A stretch of 17,335 nt of DNA from CAZBQC01 sp964494015 (GCA_964494015.1 CAZBQC010000022.1:1-17335); one strand, 5' to 3'. Counted from the first letter of the stretch, positions 7,072 to 14,836 are shown. A program made the numbers and translations. Notes: generated by a model not told the origin, from the letters alone.

Positions 7072-7993
7072 TTTCTTCACCTCTTATTTCTTTTCCAGTC
7101 AGACTGATAAAGACCTGATCCATACTTCCTTCAAGGACTTCAAAACTGGACAAGTTATCTTCATTATCTTTAAGAATCTTTAAAGATTCAAGACTATTCT
7201 TAACTTTTATTTCAACAATATCGACTTTAGTCTTATATTCGTAATTATTTTTATCTAAATATTTAATTATTTTACGATTATCTTTAACTAGTAATCTTAA
7301 GATATTAGATGTATACTCTTCCTTTAACTTCATCGGTGTCTCATGAACAATAATTTTACCATGATCGATGATTGCTATCTTGTCGGCATTGACAGCTTCT
7401 TCCATATAATGAGTCGTCAAAAAAATCGTCGTCTTATTCTTTTTCTGAATTTCTTCTAAAACTTCCCAGACTTTTCTCCTTGTTTGAGGATCAAGTCCAG
7501 TTGTCGGTTCATCTAAAAAAAGAATCTTTGGTTCATTAATTAAAGCTCTAGCGATATCGACTCTTCTTTTTTGACCATCAGATAATTTACCATATTGACG
7601 ATTCAAGATATCTTTAATACCGATCATTTTACTGAGATAATTAATTCTTTCTTTAAATCTTAAAGATGATATCTGATAAAAATTAGCTCTTATTTGAATA
7701 TTTTCATACACCGTCAGTAAACTATCTAAATGAGAATTTTGAAAGACCACTCCGATACTACCTCTGATTTTCTCATCATCTTTACCTAACTCAAACCCAT
7801 TAATTAAAACTTGCCCTCTGGTTTTTTCTAGAATGGTACAAAGAACATTAATCGTCGTCGACTTACCGGCTCCATTGGGTCCTAAAAAAGCAAAAAAATC
7901 ACCCTCTTTAACTTCAAAACTGATGTTATCGACAGCTCTAACTTTTCCATAATACTTTTCTAAATTCTTAACTTCGATTATCTTTTTACTCAT
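7055..7993 (-). CDS. ABC transporter ATP-binding protein (DrrA-like, ABC-2 exporter)
   Basis: This 312-aa ATPase would energise the adjacent permease. Motifs in order: Walker A GPNGAGKS (38-45), Q-loop Q85, signature LSDGQKRRVDIARAL (137-151; usual LSGGQ with Asp in place of the second Gly), Walker B ILFLDE (157-162), D-loop TGLD (165-168) and H-loop H195 in TTHYMEEA. A C-terminal extension of about 90 residues (from about 222) is usual for DrrA-type subunits. ATG 7993 is preferred over 7999 because AAAGGA is 8 nt upstream. The gene has a probable own promoter (8015-8023), is separated from the XRE gene by a terminator, and overlaps the permease. It may confer resistance or export a metabolite. 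Confidence 0.9.
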   Translation of the reverse strand: MSKKIIEVKNLEKYYGKVRAVDNISFEVKEGDFFAFLGPNGAGKSTTINVLCTILEKTRGQVLINGFELGKDDEKIRGSIGVVFQNSHLDSLLTVYENIQIRANFYQISSLRFKERINYLSKMIGIKDILNRQYGKLSDGQKRRVDIARALINEPKILFLDEPTTGLDPQTRRKVWEVLEEIQKKNKTTIFLTTHYMEEAVNADKIAIIDHGKIIVHETPMKLKEEYTSNILRLLVKDNRKIIKYLDKNNYEYKTKVDIVEIKVKNSLESLKILKDNEDNLSSFEVLEGSMDQVFISLTGKEIRGEENEFIV

Positions 7994-8014
7994 GTTCATA
8001 ATCCTTTCAGTATT

Positions 8015-8023
8015 ATTCTATCA
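8015..8023 (-). promoter_or_regulatory. Extended -10 promoter of the ABC exporter
   Basis: Minus-strand TGATAGAAT, an extended -10 identical to that of the gene at 9263. A clear -35 is missing. It lies between the XRE gene's terminator and the ABC ATPase start. Confidence 0.45.
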
Positions 8024-8036
8024 TATTTGAATAACT

Positions 8037-8058
8037 AAAAAAAGAACTTACTGTTCCT
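8037..8058 (-). terminator. Short terminator after the XRE gene
   Basis: On the minus strand AGGAAC pairs with GTTCTT around AGTAA and runs into seven T. The stem is only 6 bp, so read-through into the exporter genes is likely. Confidence 0.5.
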
Positions 8059-8411
8059 TATCTTAATTGCTTATCTAAGTATTCAATCGTTCTTTTGGTA
8101 TCATCCAGCAATTTATTATATATTTTTGAATTTAATCTTAATTCTTTCAACATAGCTATTTCTTCATTTGATGCGACTAAACCATATTTTTCATTAGAAT
8201 CAGATATAATATATTGATCATTTCCTAACAGGTAATTGACATCGACTCCAAAGACATTAGCAAGATCAATTAGTGTTTCTAAAGTTGGAGTTCTAGTGCC
8301 TTTTTCATAACAGCAAATACTAACTTTAGTAACATTAACTAGACTTCCTAAATTACTTTGAGTCATGCCAACGCTTTTTCTCAATTCTTTAAGCCTTTTT
8401 CCAAGTAACAT
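8058..8411 (-). CDS. XRE-family helix-turn-helix transcriptional regulator
   Basis: A Cro/C1-type DNA-binding protein of 117 aa. Residues about 4-62 form the HTH domain: LGKRLKELRKSVGMTQSNLG, then VTKVSICCYEKGTRTP and TLIDLANVFGVDVNYLLG, the standard XRE helix order. The C-terminal half (about 70-117) is helical and charged and may mediate dimerisation. ATG 8411 has AGGTGGGAA directly upstream. The gene precedes the ABC exporter genes in the same direction, a common arrangement for regulators of drug exporters. Its promoter has TATAAT at 8441-8446, flanked by inverted AAAGTTAAC sites that could be its own operators. A chromosomal origin is likely; nothing else suggests a prophage. Confidence 0.9.
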   Translation of the reverse strand: MLLGKRLKELRKSVGMTQSNLGSLVNVTKVSICCYEKGTRTPTLETLIDLANVFGVDVNYLLGNDQYIISDSNEKYGLVASNEEIAMLKELRLNSKIYNKLLDDTKRTIEYLDKQLR

Positions 8412-8421
8412 TTCCCACCTC

Positions 8422-8480
8422 GTTAACTTTTACTACCCTCATTATAGATAAATGCTTTCATCTTTTGTTTAAAGTTAACT
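8422..8480 (-). promoter_or_regulatory. XRE gene promoter with paired operator-like sites
   Basis: On the minus strand TATAAT lies at 8446-8441. GTTAACTTT at 8422-8430 and AAAGTTAAC at 8471-8479 are a perfect 9-bp inverted pair flanking it. The second is inside the 8-bp palindrome AGTTAACT (8473-8480). This is a typical layout for autoregulation by an HTH repressor, but binding is inference. Confidence 0.5.
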
Positions 8481-8510
8481 AAATAGTAACAGCAATGTTT
8501 CCTTTAAAAA

Positions 8511-8541
8511 TAAAAAATATTCAATGTTTAATTGAATATTT
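8511..8541 (-). terminator. Terminator after the 86-aa gene
   Basis: A perfect 11-bp stem: AAATATTCAAT (8515-8525) with ATTGAATATTT (8531-8541), loop of 5 nt. On the minus strand it is followed by a T-rich tail (TTTATTTTT). Confidence 0.7.
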
Positions 8542-8557
8542 AAGGCATAATTGTATT

Positions 8558-8818
8558 TTATCTTTTTTTGACAAGTACAGGAATTTCACTTTTGTTGATT
8601 TCTTTTCTACGTGAATTATATCCCTTTACAAAACTTTGATTACTTAATTGATGATCATCTAAATATTCTGGTTCACAAATGTCGGCATAATCATGTCCAT
8701 CGCTATAATTGATTACTGCTCTAAGTTGGGCTTTATATCCTTTTGATTTTTTTGATAATTCCTCACAACATTCTTTCAACTGATCATCAGACATATCAGA
8801 AACTTCTGGAACAAACAT
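8558..8818 (-). CDS. Small hypothetical protein (86 aa)
   Basis: I do not recognise this small soluble protein. It starts at ATG 8818 (MFVPEVSDMSDD), with GGAGG 6 nt upstream and a good promoter at 8845-8873. The longer frame to 8905 overlaps that promoter and is not used. It is acidic in the first half (SDDQLKECCEELSKK with a Cys-Cys pair near 17-18) and basic at the end (SRRKEINK and VKKR). The N-terminal 35 residues look helical. It is followed by a strong terminator and so is a single-gene unit. No function is proposed. Confidence 0.7.
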   Translation of the reverse strand: MFVPEVSDMSDDQLKECCEELSKKSKGYKAQLRAVINYSDGHDYADICEPEYLDDHQLSNQSFVKGYNSRRKEINKSEIPVLVKKR

Positions 8819-8844
8819 TTTATACCTCCAATAAATATAAATAG

Positions 8845-8873
8845 ATTTTAACACAATTACTAATGTATGTAAA
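8845..8873 (-). promoter_or_regulatory. Promoter of the 86-aa gene
   Basis: Minus strand: TTTACA (8873-8868), 17-bp spacer, TAAAAT (8850-8845) preceded by TGT, giving an extended -10. Confidence 0.65.
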
Positions 8874-8942
8874 CAAAGTAATTTAATTAAAATAAATATC
8901 TTCAATATATGCTAGTTTATAACTATATCTGAAAATTCAAAT

Positions 8943-9263
8943 TTATTGAAATCCTATTTTGCTTTTACCCTTTTTCACCAAAACCTTTCTCATTTCTGAT
9001 TCCTTTTCTTTATAAAAATCTCTTAAATTACGTTTACTAACACCTATCCTAATTTGATCGATATCCATAAAAAACGTTAAAGGTTCAAGTTGATCTCTTT
9101 TTAACCAATATTTTTTTCTACTAAAGACACATTTATATTCTTCATCATTATCTTTCAATGCAAATTTTATGAACTTTTTAAAAAATGAAGATTCTTTAAT
9201 AAAAACTATTTTTTCCATATTACTACAAGTAATAAGTCCAACCTGTATATTTTTAACTTTCAT
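8943..9263 (-). CDS. Small hypothetical protein (106 aa)
   Basis: I do not recognise this protein. ATG 9263 (MKVKNIQVGL) has GGAGG 9 nt upstream and a near-consensus promoter at 9297-9325, so it is favoured over 9284. The protein is strongly basic with many Lys and Arg (for example FFKKFIKFALK, FSRKKYWLKRDQ and a C-terminal VLVKKGKSK). It has no membrane segment, but two short hydrophobic beta-like stretches. It may bind nucleic acid, but no known motif supports that. It precedes the 86-aa gene by 124 bp, and that gene has its own promoter. Function unknown. Confidence 0.7.
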   Translation of the reverse strand: MKVKNIQVGLITCSNMEKIVFIKESSFFKKFIKFALKDNDEEYKCVFSRKKYWLKRDQLEPLTFFMDIDQIRIGVSKRNLRDFYKEKESEMRKVLVKKGKSKIGFQ

Positions 9264-9296
9264 TATTAAAGTCCTCCATTTCAATTTATGCGTTGT

Positions 9297-9325
9297 ATTC
9301 TATCATAAATTATGCAAAATGTCAA
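9297..9325 (-). promoter_or_regulatory. Near-consensus sigma-A-type promoter
   Basis: Minus strand: perfect TTGACA (9325-9320), 17-bp spacer, TAGAAT (9302-9297) with TGA before it. This is among the strongest promoters in the window and drives the 106-aa gene. Confidence 0.75.
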
Positions 9326-9416
9326 AATGAATACTTTAATAGACAAAAGTCTCTTGATGTTGCTTTTATTAATATATATTATCAATATTATTATCTAAAT
9401 TATTAATTAATAAAAT

Positions 9417-9443
9417 ATAAAAAGGATAAAATTATTCATCCTT
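9417..9443 (-). terminator. Terminator of ssb
   Basis: Minus strand: AAGGATGA pairs with TTATCCTT (one G-T) around ATAATT, followed by further T residues. It overlaps the ssb stop at 9432. The 100 bp beyond it to the next promoter are AT-rich with nothing else recognised. Confidence 0.6.
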
Positions 9444-9761
9444 GTTCTTACTTGATAAAAAAGTCACTTTTTCAGCAATAACTTCAGTTAAATACTTTTT
9501 GCCATCCTCTTTTTCAATTGTTCTTGACTGGATGCGACCCTTCACGCCAATGATATCGCCCTTTTTACAGTATTCACTGGTATTCATGGCAACATTCTCC
9601 CATAAAACACAATCGATAAAATCAGTTTCGTATTCACCATTAATATTTTTAAAACTTCTAGGCACCGCTAAAGTTATCGTCGTAACCTTTTTACTACTTT
9701 CTGTTTCTCTAAGCTCTGGTGTTCTGACTAATCGTCCAACTAAAACTATTTGATTCAACAT
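9432..9761 (-). CDS. ssb: Single-stranded DNA-binding protein, short form
   Basis: An OB-fold SSB that coats single-stranded DNA. The N-terminal domain is typical: MLNQIVLVGRLVRTPELR, ITLAVPRSFKN, TDFIDCVLWENVA, YCKKGDIIGVKGRIQSR and LTEVIAEKVTFLSS. ATG 9761 has AAGGAGG 7 nt upstream, and the longer frame to 9812 is not used. The protein is 109 aa and stops almost directly after the OB fold with SSKNKDE. The disordered linker and the DDDIPF-type acidic tail that recruits partner proteins in the usual 150-180 aa SSB are absent. It resembles the short SsbB-type paralogues used in competence or by mobile elements more than the housekeeping SsbA. It stands alone rather than between rpsF and rpsR, which fits an accessory SSB. 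Confidence 0.9.
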   Translation of the reverse strand: MLNQIVLVGRLVRTPELRETESSKKVTTITLAVPRSFKNINGEYETDFIDCVLWENVAMNTSEYCKKGDIIGVKGRIQSRTIEKEDGKKYLTEVIAEKVTFLSSKNKDE

Positions 9762-9921
9762 TCTAACTCCTCCTTTCTTCCTAAGAGTAATTCTTTTTGT
9801 CACATTGTGCAAATGTCACTTATTACTTATTTAAGATTTATATTGTTGATCAAAAAAATTATTTAAACAACTAAATTTCAAAAATTATAAGATTAAAATA
9901 GGATTAATTCTAATAATCAAT

Positions 9922-9959
9922 AAAAAACACTAAATTTAATTTATTATAAATTTAATGTT
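9922..9959 (-). terminator. Terminator of sufB
   Basis: Minus strand: AACAT TAAATTTA (9959-9947) pairs with TAAATTTA GTGTT (9938-9926), 13 bp with one G-T, loop of 8 nt, followed by TTTT. It lies 37 bp after the sufB stop and shows that sufB is a separate unit from ssb. Confidence 0.65.
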
Positions 9960-9996
9960 AGATGTAAAGGTATAATATTTAAAAGATGATGACTTT

Positions 9997-11304
9997 TTAT
10001 AAAACTCTTTTAATGAGTTGATTTAATTCAACTGCATATTCCATCGGTAACTCTTGTTTAAATTTATCTAAGAATCCTAGGATGATTAACTCAGTAGCCT
10101 TTTCTTTCGAGATACCTCTACTCATAATATAAAATAGCTTTTCATCACTGATCTTAGAAACAGTTGCCTCATGTTCGATGCTACTGGAATTATTTTCACA
10201 TCTGTTAATTGGAAAAGTATCACTTTTTGAGATATCATCGATAATTAAAGTATCACATTTTACGATTGATTCACTGTTAGTCGCTCCTTCTTTAATATCA
10301 ACTTTACCACGATAAGTGGAGTTCCCACCTTTTAAACTGATACTTTTAGCAATAATTTTACTTTTGGTATTTTTACCAAGATGAATCATTCTGGCTCCAG
10401 TATCTTGAATTTGTTTATTAGCTGCTACACTAATCGTAATACAAGTCCCGCTAGCATAATCCCCTTTTAAGATGCAGGTTGGATACTTCATTGTAATATT
10501 ACTTCCAATATTACCGTCAATCCATTCCATCGTACCAGATTCATCGACTAAAGCTCTTTTAGTAACTAGATTATTGATATTAGTAGCCCAGTTTTGAATA
10601 GTCGAATAACGACAGGTACTATTCTTGCCTACATAGATTTCAACAACTGCCGCATGAAGACTATCGTCACTGTAAGTTGGTGCTGTACAACCTTCGATGT
10701 AATGCAAACTGCTGTTATCGTCGACAATAATCAAAGTTCTTTCAAACTGACCCATATTCTTACTATTGATTCGGAAATAACTTTGTAAAGGTCTATCTAA
10801 TGAAGTATTTTTGGGAAGATAAATAAAACTACCACCACTAAAAAAGCAAGAGTTTAAAGCTACAAACTTATTATCATCATTGCGAACTATCTTACCAAAA
10901 TATTTTGTTACCAAATCAGGATGATTTTGAATAGCGTCTTCAATCGAAGTAAAGATAACTTGCTTACTTTTTAACTCCTCAATCATATTATGATAAATTA
11001 CTTCACTTTCGTACTGCACACCAATACCATCAAGATATTTTTCACTTTCAATAACTCCTAATTTATCAAATTCGTTTTGAATAGAACAATCAATATTACT
11101 CCAATTAGATTTTATCTCATCATTGTTTCCTTTATAATAAATATATTTAGAAAAATCAATATCTAGAGATGGTCCAAAATCAGGTAAAGGTAGAGATGTA
11201 AAAATCTGATAACTTTTCAACCTAAAATCTCTGACCCATTCTGGTTCATTCTTAAACTTTGATATCTTTAAAATATTATCTTTACTTATTCCAACTGCTT
11301 CCAT
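9997..11304 (-). CDS. sufB: Fe-S cluster assembly scaffold protein SufB
   Basis: SufB forms the SufBC2D scaffold on which Fe-S clusters are built. The start GISKDNILKISKFKNEPEW matches the family's usual N-terminus. The C-terminus has the SufB/SufD core: KCDTLII with C350, in the position of the essential E. coli SufB cysteine; SSIEHEATVSKISDEKLFY (H378); and IMSRGISKEKATELIILGF, closing with ELPMEYAVELNQLI. Length is 435 aa, slightly short of the usual 465. ATG 11304 has GGTGAT 3 nt upstream; the longer frame starts with TTG at 11334 and would cover the -10. sufB normally ends the sufCDSUB operon. Here a 566-aa gene on the other strand separates it from sufU, and it has its own promoter and terminator. 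Confidence 0.95.
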   Translation of the reverse strand: MEAVGISKDNILKISKFKNEPEWVRDFRLKSYQIFTSLPLPDFGPSLDIDFSKYIYYKGNNDEIKSNWSNIDCSIQNEFDKLGVIESEKYLDGIGVQYESEVIYHNMIEELKSKQVIFTSIEDAIQNHPDLVTKYFGKIVRNDDNKFVALNSCFFSGGSFIYLPKNTSLDRPLQSYFRINSKNMGQFERTLIIVDDNSSLHYIEGCTAPTYSDDSLHAAVVEIYVGKNSTCRYSTIQNWATNINNLVTKRALVDESGTMEWIDGNIGSNITMKYPTCILKGDYASGTCITISVAANKQIQDTGARMIHLGKNTKSKIIAKSISLKGGNSTYRGKVDIKEGATNSESIVKCDTLIIDDISKSDTFPINRCENNSSSIEHEATVSKISDEKLFYIMSRGISKEKATELIILGFLDKFKQELPMEYAVELNQLIKRVL

Positions 11305-11322
11305 TATTATCACCACGAAAAT

Positions 11323-11328
11323 ATTATA
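11323..11328 (-). promoter_or_regulatory. Candidate -10 of sufB promoter
   Basis: A perfect TATAAT on the minus strand 18 bp before the sufB ATG, with only a weak -35 (TTCATT). Transcription would start about 12 nt before the ATG, giving a very short leader with GGTGAT as ribosome site. Confidence 0.45.
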
Positions 11329-11397
11329 TAACAAAAAGGAAATAAAATGAATAAGTTATCCGATATATTAAAATTTTATCCAAATACTATCTTGACT

Positions 11398-11426
11398 TGA
11401 ATATTAGAACAGAGTAAGCTTATTGT
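11398..11426 (+). promoter_or_regulatory. Candidate promoter of the 566-aa gene
   Basis: TTGAAT (11398-11403), 17-bp spacer, TATTGT (11421-11426). A TTGACT starts 6 bp earlier but has no good -10. The GGAG ribosome site follows at 11432. Confidence 0.4.
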
Positions 11427-11442
11427 AGAATGGAGTGAGAAA

Positions 11443-13143
11443 ATGGAAGGTCAGATGGAAGTACAGAAAAAAAGGAACTGGACAGTTAAAATTCTAATTA
11501 TCATATTATCGCTAATAGTTATCGGCTCAGGAGGATATATAGTTTTTAGAGTTTTTTTTGAAAAAGGTAGTACTACCAATGATAATAAATTATATATTAT
11601 TTATGATAAGGATTCAAAATATTATTCTTTCAGTCATGAACAAGTAAATGATGCAACCAAGGAAACTGAAGGTAACTATAATTGTAAAAATAAAAATTGC
11701 ACAGGTTTTCATGTAATTGAAAAGTATGCCATAATTTATGATGATTACTACTATGTTTATGATTATAAATTAAATAAAGCCACAAAAGTTAATCTAGGTA
11801 CTACTGAATTTGAAAAACTTAGTATTATGGAATATAAAGATAAAGTGTATGGAATAGTTGTAACTAGGAAATCTGATCAGAATGTCGGTTTTTACTCTTT
11901 AGAAAAAAATAAATACACGATTGATTTTAATTATAAGCAAATATATGTGGAAAGTTCACCAGTGATTTTATCTAAAGGATATGTCTTTGCAAGTAAAAAT
12001 GAAGGTGGAGGTACTCATTCCGTTGTTGATATGAATAGTGGAAAAACTGTATTGACTGTGGAAGATACCTTATATCTTAATACTTTAGCTCTAGGAACAA
12101 CTCAAAAGATTCTTTATCTTGCCTATGAAGGAGTGTCAGATGCTTCTGCTAGATTCTATAATGAAAAATTTGAATCATTATTTGGTGGTAAAAATTATAA
12201 TATGTATGAAGTTAAAAGTAATGGTAATCTTATTCTTGGTAAGGAAAAAATCTTTAGTGAGTATAATTTATCAATGCAATTAGTTAAGAATAGCCGGGAA
12301 TTCAAATCAGTTAATTTAATAGTAAAAGATTACGTCGTGGTTATTGATACTGATAATTATTTAAAGTTAGTAAATTATAATGGTGATATAGTTGCCACAT
12401 TTGTCGAAATGACAAGTAACTTGGTATTACATTCGGCAATTTCTGGATATTACGAACCGAAAAATACACCTCATGGAATATATTTAGTGGTTGAAGATAA
12501 AAACAAATCTGAAGAAGGTAAATCATCTAAAGGAAACGAATATTATTACGATCCTACTGCTGGCAAAACTGGAGTTATTGAAAATGTTACAATAGGTGGT
12601 TATGCTAAACCAATATTATATTTATATCCTAAAAATAAGATTGATATTTCAGTCGTTTTTGAAAAACCTTATTTATTAACTACTACTTATCCCAAATTTG
12701 ATAAAAGTTGGAAAGTGATTGCTAATCCAAATGGTGATTTATATGATCAAAAAGGCAATTATTACTATGCCCTATATTGGGAAGAAAATGGAAGTACTAA
12801 AGTTGATTTCTCGACAGGGTTTTATGTGACAAAGGAAAACGCTATTGAGTTCTTAGAAAATAAACTAACTACTATTGGTTTAACATCTAAAGAAAGAAAT
12901 GAATTTATTATGTATTGGTTGCCAATCTTAGAAAAAAATGAGAAAAGTTTAGTTTATTTCGAATTAACAGAAGAAAGAAATTTATATAATAAATTAATAA
13001 TTAACCCTACTCCAGATTCATTATTAAGAGTAGCCATGCATATTAAAAAAGTTGATCAAAAAATCAATATTCAAGAACAAAAGTTAAAGACATTTAAGAG
13101 GACGGGTTTTGTGGCTATTGAATGGGGCGGAGTTATCCATTAA
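11443..13143 (+). CDS. Membrane-anchored protein with KPxLYLYP-type C-terminal domain
   Basis: The 566-aa protein has a basic N-terminus and one membrane helix at about 15-37, placing the rest outside the cytoplasm. Residues about 47-370 are made of repeating short beta-strand pairs (KLYIIYDKDSKYYSF, YAIIYDDYYYVYD, VYGIVVTR, LKLVNYNGDIVAT), suggesting a beta-propeller. A CX4C pair (NCKNKNC) lies near 79-85. The C-terminal ~180 residues have a pattern I know from many uncharacterised Clostridia and Bacilli proteins: KPILYLYPK, TTTYPKF, ALYWE, EFIMYWLPILE, and a final RTGFVAIEWGG. The function of that domain is not known to me. ATG 11443 has GGAG at good spacing. The gene lies between sufU and sufB on the opposite strand and shares a terminator with sufU. 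Confidence 0.8.
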   Translation: MEGQMEVQKKRNWTVKILIIILSLIVIGSGGYIVFRVFFEKGSTTNDNKLYIIYDKDSKYYSFSHEQVNDATKETEGNYNCKNKNCTGFHVIEKYAIIYDDYYYVYDYKLNKATKVNLGTTEFEKLSIMEYKDKVYGIVVTRKSDQNVGFYSLEKNKYTIDFNYKQIYVESSPVILSKGYVFASKNEGGGTHSVVDMNSGKTVLTVEDTLYLNTLALGTTQKILYLAYEGVSDASARFYNEKFESLFGGKNYNMYEVKSNGNLILGKEKIFSEYNLSMQLVKNSREFKSVNLIVKDYVVVIDTDNYLKLVNYNGDIVATFVEMTSNLVLHSAISGYYEPKNTPHGIYLVVEDKNKSEEGKSSKGNEYYYDPTAGKTGVIENVTIGGYAKPILYLYPKNKIDISVVFEKPYLLTTTYPKFDKSWKVIANPNGDLYDQKGNYYYALYWEENGSTKVDFSTGFYVTKENAIEFLENKLTTIGLTSKERNEFIMYWLPILEKNEKSLVYFELTEERNLYNKLIINPTPDSLLRVAMHIKKVDQKINIQEQKLKTFKRTGFVAIEWGGVIH

Positions 13144-13146
13144 CAA

Positions 13147-13172
13147 AAAAAGTGATTGATTAATCACTTTTT
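13147..13172. terminator. Bidirectional terminator
   Basis: AAAAAGTGATT (13147-13157) pairs perfectly with AATCACTTTTT (13162-13172) around GATT. It serves the 566-aa gene and overlaps the last codons of sufU, so it also ends the sufCDSU transcript. Confidence 0.8.
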
Positions 13173-13600
13173 CTATTATTATAATAAATATTTAAAACTT
13201 TCTTAATTGCTACAAAAGGCATTAAAGCACACTTTTTACGATTAGCTTGCTTATATATTTCATCATAGACATTAAGTTCGCCTAAAATTCCTTTATCATA
13301 ATCTTTCTCATTGATCATTCTCTCGTAATTTTCAATAACCTTTTCTACTTCAGTTAGATTTTTACCAATTAAAGATTTAATCATAATTGAAGTAGCACTA
13401 GTCGTAATCGCACAGGCATCTCCATCAAAACGAATATCTTCGATTATTTCATCAGTTATTTTGACCATTAAGTCAATATTGTCGATACACGATTCATTGT
13501 TGACATTGACTCGAATATAACTTTCGTCGCCGATCAACTCCTTATTAAAAGGATTTTGGTAATTATCAATAATAATTTCTCTTCTTAAATTAGAATCCAT
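13160..13600 (-). CDS. sufU: SufU sulfur-acceptor / zinc-dependent sulfurtransferase
   Basis: SufU takes persulfide sulfur from SufS and passes it to SufBCD. The ligands known from B. subtilis SufU are all present: C38 and D40 in ESCIDNID, C63 in FDGDACAIT, and C124 in RKKCALMP. The family features LRREIIIDNYQNP, DLMVKI and SIMIKSLIGK are also visible. Length 146 aa is normal. ATG 13600 has AGGTG 6 nt upstream; a GTG at 13609 is possible but less likely. It follows sufS by 39 bp on the same strand. The loop between IKSLIGK and C124 is slightly different from B. subtilis, but nothing needed for function appears to be missing. Confidence 0.93.
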   Translation of the reverse strand: MDSNLRREIIIDNYQNPFNKELIGDESYIRVNVNNESCIDNIDLMVKITDEIIEDIRFDGDACAITTSATSIMIKSLIGKNLTEVEKVIENYERMINEKDYDKGILGELNVYDEIYKQANRKKCALMPFVAIKKVLNIYYNNRKSD

Positions 13601-13639
13601 CTCTTGCACCTATTCCTTCTACATTTTATTAAATATTGT

Positions 13640-14836
13640 CTAGATAATTATTTCAAATATTTTTTCACTTTTTTCTAAAACTTCGATTAATTTATCAATT
13701 TCTTCCTTATTATTATATACATATAAACTGATTCGACAAGTATTTTTGACATCTAATTCATCTTTGACCATTTTGGTACAGTGGTTCCCTGCTCTAACAC
13801 AAATATGATAGTGATTTAAATACTTGGAAGTATCTTCGGCAAAGACATCATTGATATTGAAAATGATAATACCACTATCACTATCTGAATTATAAACTGT
13901 AATATTTTTTATTTTATTCATTTTTTCTAGTAAATAATCTCTTAATTCAAGTTCATGTTGTTGAACTTTTTCCATGCCAATCTTTTCTAAATAATCGATA
14001 GCGCTTCCTAAACCAAGAACTCCGGCAATATTACTGGTTCCAGACTCCAAACGAAGTGGCAAATCTTTATAGACAACTGTCTTGTCACTTTCAAAAACAC
14101 TGTTCATTCCACCACCATAAGTAGTCGGTTTCATTTTATTCAGTAAATCATACTTGCCGTACAAAATACCTATTCCAGTTGGTCCTAACATCTTATGACC
14201 AGAGAAAGCTAGAAAATCAACATCTAAATCAACGACATCTGTTTTTAAGTGAGGAACGCTTTGAGCTCCGTCGACAACAACTAAAATCTTATTTAAATGA
14301 GCAAATTTAGTAATCTCTTTAATTGGTCTTAAATCGCCAATGACATTAGTAATCATTGCTAAGGAAATTACTTTCGTATTTTGATTGGTCATTCTTTTTA
14401 CATTTTCTAACGTAACTTTCTTATTTTCATCAAGTGGGATATATTTTACGATAATCCCTTTTTCTCTTTCTAATTCTAGCCATGGTAGAACATTGGAAGC
14501 ATGCTCAGCTTTGGTAATTAAAACTTCATCTTTATCCTTTAAATAATTCTTCATAAAACCAAAGATGACCATATTTAAAGAATCAGTGGTTCCCTTAGTA
14601 AAAATGATTTCTTCACGTTTTTTAGCATTGATAAAATTCTTGACTTTATCGCGAGCTCCCTCGTACAATTCATCAACTTTTAAAGATATATCATAGTCTC
14701 CTCGATGAGCATTGGCTGTGTACTTTGTATAGTAGTCGACAGTTGCTTCGACAACCGAATTAGGCTTAAAAGTGGTAGCGCCATTATCAAAATAAACAAT
14801 ATCATTCTCAAGCATTTTAAAATCTTCTCTATTCAT
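13640..14836 (-). CDS. sufS: Cysteine desulfurase SufS (PLP-dependent)
   Basis: This class II cysteine desulfurase converts L-cysteine to L-alanine and leaves a persulfide on its active Cys. It has the N-terminal YFDNGATT, an HASNVLPW motif (H112), VVDGAQSVPH (D189, Q192), the PLP lysine K215 in AFSGHKMLGPTG, the RLESGTSN loop (E264-N269), and the catalytic C353 in VRAGNHC. The usual RxGHHCAQP is changed to RAGNHCTKM. Length is 398 aa. Three ATGs precede the core. ATG 14836 (MNREDFKML) is preferred because it has the only ribosome-like sequence (GGGATG) and matches the family N-terminus; 14854 is the longest form. It overlaps sufD by 8 bp, suggesting coupled translation. Confidence 0.94.
   Translation of the reverse strand: MNREDFKMLENDIVYFDNGATTFKPNSVVEATVDYYTKYTANAHRGDYDISLKVDELYEGARDKVKNFINAKKREEIIFTKGTTDSLNMVIFGFMKNYLKDKDEVLITKAEHASNVLPWLELEREKGIIVKYIPLDENKKVTLENVKRMTNQNTKVISLAMITNVIGDLRPIKEITKFAHLNKILVVVDGAQSVPHLKTDVVDLDVDFLAFSGHKMLGPTGIGILYGKYDLLNKMKPTTYGGGMNSVFESDKTVVYKDLPLRLESGTSNIAGVLGLGSAIDYLEKIGMEKVQQHELELRDYLLEKMNKIKNITVYNSDSDSGIIIFNINDVFAEDTSKYLNHYHICVRAGNHCTKMVKDELDVKNTCRISLYVYNNKEEIDKLIEVLEKSEKIFEIII

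Noticed and set aside
8058..8411. Prophage repressor and phage remnant
   Set aside because: No integrase, Cro partner, phage structural gene or attachment repeat was seen; the neighbours are an exporter and small orphan genes.
9442..9753. Open frame antisense to ssb
   Set aside because: It lies wholly inside the clear ssb gene, has no ribosome site, and gives a low-complexity hydrophobic translation.
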